Notes under the pieces: model-generated
Database searches by the model: none
What the model was told of the DNA's origin: nothing
What the model saw: the letters and a program-made list of their open reading frames with translations, nothing else
Assembly: GCA_937922175.1 (NCBI GenBank)
Contig: CAKZUU010000251.1
Span: 1-32,044 of the forward strand
DNA: 32,044 nucleotides
Direction of reading: 5' to 3'
Source: an uncultured Gemmataceae bacterium
GTDB taxonomy: Bacteria > Planctomycetota > Planctomycetia > Gemmatales > Gemmataceae
In this document: positions 27,839-32,044 of the stretch, piece after piece
Layout: the number at the start of each line of letters is the position of its first letter
Numbering within the stretch: position 1 is the first letter of the stretch
Program-made: the position numbers and the translations under genes

Positions 27839-29492
27839 GATCCATCGCGAGCAGGCCCAGCGGTTGGGTCCGAAGCCGGCCTTGCGCTTTCGCCGCTTCG
27901 GAGTTTTCTCTGATCTCACCTGGTCGGAATACCGTGAGCAGAGTCGGGCCTGCGCGGCGGCGTTGCTGGAGGCGGGGATCGAACCCGGCGATCGAGTCGG
28001 CTTGGTGTCGGAGAATCGAGTCGAATGGCTGATCGCCGACATGGGCATCATGACCGCTGGGGCCGTCAACGTCCCCGCTCATGCCGGTTTGCCGGGGAGT
28101 GCGGTGGCGCGGCAAATGGCGGACGCCGGCATCTCCTGGCTGATCGTCTCAACGGCGGCCCAACTGGCCAAAGCCTGCGAAATCCGCGAGGCCGTGCCGT
28201 CGTTGAAGGGGGTCGTCGTCTTCGATCGTCGGGCGGCCCTCAGCGATGTCATCTCATGGTCGGCGTTTCTGCATCGGGGTCGTCGAGCTTTGTCTCGCCT
28301 TGGTCCCGAATTGGATCGCCGGGAAAAGCGACTCGGCCCGGATGATCTCGCCACCATCATGTACACTTCGGGGACGACGGGTCATCCGAAAGGGGTCATG
28401 CTCACGCACGGCAATCTTGTGTCCAATGCCGAGGCGATGGTGGAGCTCGTGCCCAAGGATATTGACGTGGTGCTGTTGAGCTGGCTCCCCCTCAGCCACA
28501 TTTTTGCCCGAACCTGCGACCACTACTTGAGTTTGCGGAACGGAATCTTGGTGGTGCTGTCCGAATCGCTGGACGCGGTGCCGGTCGATTTGCTGGAAGT
28601 TCAGCCGACGCATTTGCATGGTGTGCCTCGATTCTGGGAGAAGATGCTGGCCGCTGCTCAAGCCACACCGGCTCCGGACAAGACCTTGCGAGCTATGTTT
28701 GGCCGACGAATCCGCTGGATGATGTCGGGAGGAGCCCCATTGCCGCCGGCGGTGTGTCAAGCGTATCGACAAGCCGGCCTTCCATTGTCCCAAGGTTATG
28801 GCTTGACCGAGACCGCCCCCGTCTTGACGGTCAATCGACCGGATCGAGTTCGGGTCGAATCGGTCGGACAACCTCTCCCTGGAGTCGAAATCCGCATCGC
28901 CCCAGACGGCGAAATATTGGCGCGGGGGCCCAACATAATGAAGGGTTATTGGAATCAACCGACCAGCACCGAAGCGGTCCTCCGGGAGGGGTGGTTTCAT
29001 ACCGGGGACATGGGCCGACTGGACGACGATGGGTACCTCTACATCACCGGTCGGAAGAAAGAACTGATCGTTTTATCGAACGGCAAAAAGGTCGCACCGA
29101 CGGAGGTGGAGGCCATCCTGATGCGTGAACCCGCCATCGAACAAGTCGTGGTGCATGGCGACAAGCGGAACTATCTGACAGCGTTGATCGTGCCGAATTG
29201 GACCCGCGTTCGGCAGGAGTTGCCGCATCGGATCGAGTCCGAAAACGAGTTGTCGACGCATCCGGAGGTGCTGGCCTGGTTCCAGCAACGCATCGATGCG
29301 TTGCAAGCGGAACTGTCCAGTTGGGAACAAGTGAAGCGATTTTTTCTGCGGCCGCGGCCGTTCTCGCCCGAGACGGGTGAAATGACCGTGAGTCTGAAAT
29401 TACGCCGGGAGGTGATCTTTCAGAAACACGCGGACGAATGGAACCAGTTGTATGAGGCGGAGAATAGCCCCCATGGGTCGCCGGCCTCTTAA
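27816..29492 (+). CDS. AMP-dependent synthetase / long-chain-fatty-acid-CoA ligase
   Basis: ATIMYTSGTTGHPKGVMLTHGNL (P-loop), LSQGYGLTETAPVLTVN, GWFHTGDMGRLDDDGYLYITGRKKELIVLSNGKKVAPTEVE. ATG 27816 with CAGGGGAG upstream. Confidence 0.95.
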   Translation: MTFRNLIEIHREQAQRLGPKPALRFRRFGVFSDLTWSEYREQSRACAAALLEAGIEPGDRVGLVSENRVEWLIADMGIMTAGAVNVPAHAGLPGSAVARQMADAGISWLIVSTAAQLAKACEIREAVPSLKGVVVFDRRAALSDVISWSAFLHRGRRALSRLGPELDRREKRLGPDDLATIMYTSGTTGHPKGVMLTHGNLVSNAEAMVELVPKDIDVVLLSWLPLSHIFARTCDHYLSLRNGILVVLSESLDAVPVDLLEVQPTHLHGVPRFWEKMLAAAQATPAPDKTLRAMFGRRIRWMMSGGAPLPPAVCQAYRQAGLPLSQGYGLTETAPVLTVNRPDRVRVESVGQPLPGVEIRIAPDGEILARGPNIMKGYWNQPTSTEAVLREGWFHTGDMGRLDDDGYLYITGRKKELIVLSNGKKVAPTEVEAILMREPAIEQVVVHGDKRNYLTALIVPNWTRVRQELPHRIESENELSTHPEVLAWFQQRIDALQAELSSWEQVKRFFLRPRPFSPETGEMTVSLKLRREVIFQKHADEWNQLYEAENSPHGSPAS

Positions 29493-29512
29493 AGATCAAG
29501 CGATGCGTCAGT

Positions 29513-32044
29513 TTAATGGGTCGCGTCAAGAGGGGGCAGAGGTGGGTGTTTCAAGACGCGCATTTTCCATAGCCATGCCTTGATGCTGAAGGCATCGCGA
29601 GCCATACGGCGGACACACTGTTTCCAGGCGCGGTGGATCGCTGGGTCGGGATCCAACTCTTGGTTGTGTTGGGCGGCTTGTTCCAGTTGTCGGCAGGCAT
29701 CGGCGAAGGCGGCACGACCGCCCTGTTGCACCTGAATGATCGCCTTGGTCATGGCGTGGATCATGCGGAAGTAGGCATCGAGACGATCTTTGTCCAGCTC
29801 GTGCTGACCCGACATTCGGGCCGCCTGGGCCGTCTTGCCGGCGACGGCCTCGTCAAAGGCCAGCCAAACGGAATGGAACATCAGCGTGGGATCTTTTCGG
29901 GCATGATCGCGGGCATGTCGGCTCACCTCGGCCGCTTCCCGATCGCGTCCGAGAGATCGAAGCGCGATCGCTAGATTGATGAGCATCCAAGATTCGGCGT
30001 CATCGCGGGACTTCCAGTCGTGCATCCAATGCACCAGGTCGTCGAAGCGATTGATGCGAGCCAGTGCCCAGCCGACTTTGCCCCAAGCGGAGGTGTCGGC
30101 CCGAAGGGCGTGGGCGTATCGCTTGACGAAGGGAGGCAAACGAGCGGCGTCTTGCTGATTTCCCAACGCTTCGAGATACGCCACCAATGCTTCGGTCCCG
30201 ATTTCACCCCGGGAGAGCAGATGGTCGAGGCGTTCGGCTACCGTGTGATCCCCCCGCTTCAGTCGGCGCTCAACCCAGAAGCGACCGACCAGAGGGACGG
30301 CGTCGGACGAACTGATCGCCTCATCGAAGACGCGATCGACCGCCTTGGACCAGCCGGCAGCATCCATCACCTCGATCGCTTTCCGGACGATGCCGGGGGG
30401 GGCTTCCTCGTCGGTCGAGAATTCGGCGAGGAGTTCCATGGCTTCGGCTTGCCGGCCATGTCGGGCGGCCAACTGGATCGCACGCAAGCGGACATGAGGC
30501 CCGTCGGAGTGTTCCCGTAGAATGGCGAGAGTTTCGGCGGCTTCGTCCAATTCGCCGTCGGCGAGCTGCTCATCCATGAGATTCAGACCCGCCATGACGT
30601 ATTCCGGGTCGATCTCGAAGGCACGGCGGAAGTCTTCCTTGGCACCGGCATGATCGCCGATGGCACGGCGCGCCTCACCTCGGTACTCGAACGACATGGC
30701 GTCGCGCGGAGCCAACCGGACCAACTGTTCCGACGCTTCGAGGAATTTATCGGGACGTTGGCTTGCTTCGTACCAATCGGCGAGTCGCTGCCAGCCCCAA
30801 TAATAGTCGGGTTCTTGGGCCAGGATTTCCTCCATCATGGCGATGGCACGTTGCAGCCGGCCTCGTTGAAATTCGACCCAGGCGGCCCGACCACGGAGGA
30901 TGAAGGGCACCTGCTGATCGGCAAACGCTGGCGGGGAACATGCCGCCAGCGCTTCATCCCAACGTTCCAGCCGCGTCAACAGCTCGGCGCGACGGTCGTA
31001 CGCATAGGGGAATCGAGGGTGTCGGCGGATGGCCCGATCCAGGATGTCCAATTGTTGTTCAGGACCGATGTCGGTACCAGAGGGACCGTCGAGCCATAGC
31101 AAGACGGCGTGCGGGTTGAATAAACGGGAGTCGATCGCTTCTTTCAGGAGGCGATCGGCCTCGTCGCTCCAACCGGCGGCTCGCAAATGAGACAAGGCAC
31201 TGGAGATCGGCCAACTCGCCTCGATGGGGGACTCGCAGAGATTCCGGAAAGCCTCCAGAGCGGTGGTTTTGTCTCCCTGTCGGCACGCGAGGTGGCATTG
31301 TCGCGCGATCACGAAATCGTCCGCCACGTGTTCCTGCATGATCGCGAGAGTGGCGGCGGCCTGATCGTACTGCTCGTCGGCCATGTACTCGTCAAATAAC
31401 AGCATCCCCGGCAAAGGGAAGTCGGGGGCAATCTGCTGAGCGTGGCGGAGGTCCGCCTTGCCCGCCTCCCGCTCGCCGTTCAACAACCGTGCCTCACCGC
31501 GTCGCGCCAGGGCGATGGGGTTGTCCGGCCGAAGTTCCACGAGTCGTTCGGCCGCCCGCAAGTACTCTTCGTTCCGACCCAGGTCGTGGTACCAGTCGGT
31601 CAATTGCTGCCAGCCCCAGTAATAGATCGGCTCGCTCTCGACGATCTTCTCCATCAGGGCGACAGCTCGATCAAGGAACCCCGCTCGGGCCTCGACCCAA
31701 GCGGCCCGTCCTCGCACGATCATGGGGGCGGTTTCTTCGCCCTCGGCCGGTCGGCACACTTCGCGGGCTTCGTCGAATCGGCCCAATTCGGCCAAGCGTT
31801 CGGCTTTCAAATCTCGCGCTTCGGGGTGCCGAGGACTGAGCGACAGCACTTTGTCCAACGCCGCCAGAACCTCCTCGCTTTCGGCTGGGTTGGTCAGTTG
31901 CCGAACCATCGCCAACCAGGTGCGAACATCACCCGGCCGCGATCGCGTCAACTCCCGGGCAAATCGGACCACCTCCTCCGGCTGCTCCATCCGCTCACAC
32001 CACAAGCTGAGCATGCGCCAGGCCGTGTCCTGACCCGGGTCGAG
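29513..32044 (-). CDS. TPR-repeat protein (5' end beyond window), with internal 273-residue duplication
   Basis: Frame stays open past the ATG at 32014 to the window edge (LDPGQDTAWR-MLSLWCERMEQPEEV...). Many TPR-like helices; RGRAAWVE, YYWGWQ and AAGWS each occur twice. Confidence 0.85.
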   Translation of the reverse strand, partial: LDPGQDTAWRMLSLWCERMEQPEEVVRFARELTRSRPGDVRTWLAMVRQLTNPAESEEVLAALDKVLSLSPRHPEARDLKAERLAELGRFDEAREVCRPAEGEETAPMIVRGRAAWVEARAGFLDRAVALMEKIVESEPIYYWGWQQLTDWYHDLGRNEEYLRAAERLVELRPDNPIALARRGEARLLNGEREAGKADLRHAQQIAPDFPLPGMLLFDEYMADEQYDQAAATLAIMQEHVADDFVIARQCHLACRQGDKTTALEAFRNLCESPIEASWPISSALSHLRAAGWSDEADRLLKEAIDSRLFNPHAVLLWLDGPSGTDIGPEQQLDILDRAIRRHPRFPYAYDRRAELLTRLERWDEALAACSPPAFADQQVPFILRGRAAWVEFQRGRLQRAIAMMEEILAQEPDYYWGWQRLADWYEASQRPDKFLEASEQLVRLAPRDAMSFEYRGEARRAIGDHAGAKEDFRRAFEIDPEYVMAGLNLMDEQLADGELDEAAETLAILREHSDGPHVRLRAIQLAARHGRQAEAMELLAEFSTDEEAPPGIVRKAIEVMDAAGWSKAVDRVFDEAISSSDAVPLVGRFWVERRLKRGDHTVAERLDHLLSRGEIGTEALVAYLEALGNQQDAARLPPFVKRYAHALRADTSAWGKVGWALARINRFDDLVHWMHDWKSRDDAESWMLINLAIALRSLGRDREAAEVSRHARDHARKDPTLMFHSVWLAFDEAVAGKTAQAARMSGQHELDKDRLDAYFRMIHAMTKAIIQVQQGGRAAFADACRQLEQAAQHNQELDPDPAIHRAWKQCVRRMARDAFSIKAWLWKMRVLKHPPLPPLDATH

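Noticed and set aside
1-32044. CRISPR arrays, transposases, integrases, phage or toxin-antitoxin/defence genes
   Set aside because: No regularly spaced repeats, no recognisable mobile-element or defence proteins in the ORF track; the ParB-like gene alone is insufficient.

Overview
This 32-kb, GC-rich window looks chromosomal and planctomycete-like: it has a DUF1559 prepilin-like protein, a PVC-type heme-binding CxxCH/HEAT protein and secreted propeller proteins. I see no CRISPR array, rRNA, convincing tRNA, phage or IS element. The most interesting region is ~1-7.8 kb. It is a compact stress and carbon-metabolism island: dihydroorotate-dehydrogenase-like protein, two universal stress proteins, DUF2934, a C-terminal-CxxCH cytochrome, CBS pair, BON, phosphoribosyltransferase, archaeal-type fructose-1,6-bisphosphate aldolase/phosphatase and a non-canonical pyruvate kinase. 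I find two near-perfect sigma54 (-24/-12) promoter matches there. One lies upstream of the cytochrome/CBS genes, with an inverted repeat at enhancer distance. The other lies upstream of the tightly packed BON-PRTase-FBPase-PK-Usp run. A second notable signal is an aquaporin gene upstream of arsC that is frameshifted by an exact 5-bp tandem duplication (AATAG AATAG on the + strand). Removing one copy restores a continuous MIP channel. The rest is mostly recognisable: dapA, carA, RidA, hemE-ubiE, LURP-one/scramblase-like, M24 peptidase, orphan ParB-like, nhaA, the large cytochrome/HEAT protein, a DUF1559/PQQ-propeller/His-rich propeller unit with candidate promoter and terminator, a fused MFS-spermidine synthase, an acyl-CoA synthetase, and a TPR protein with a 273-residue internal duplication. 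Family calls come from reading motifs, not from database searches.
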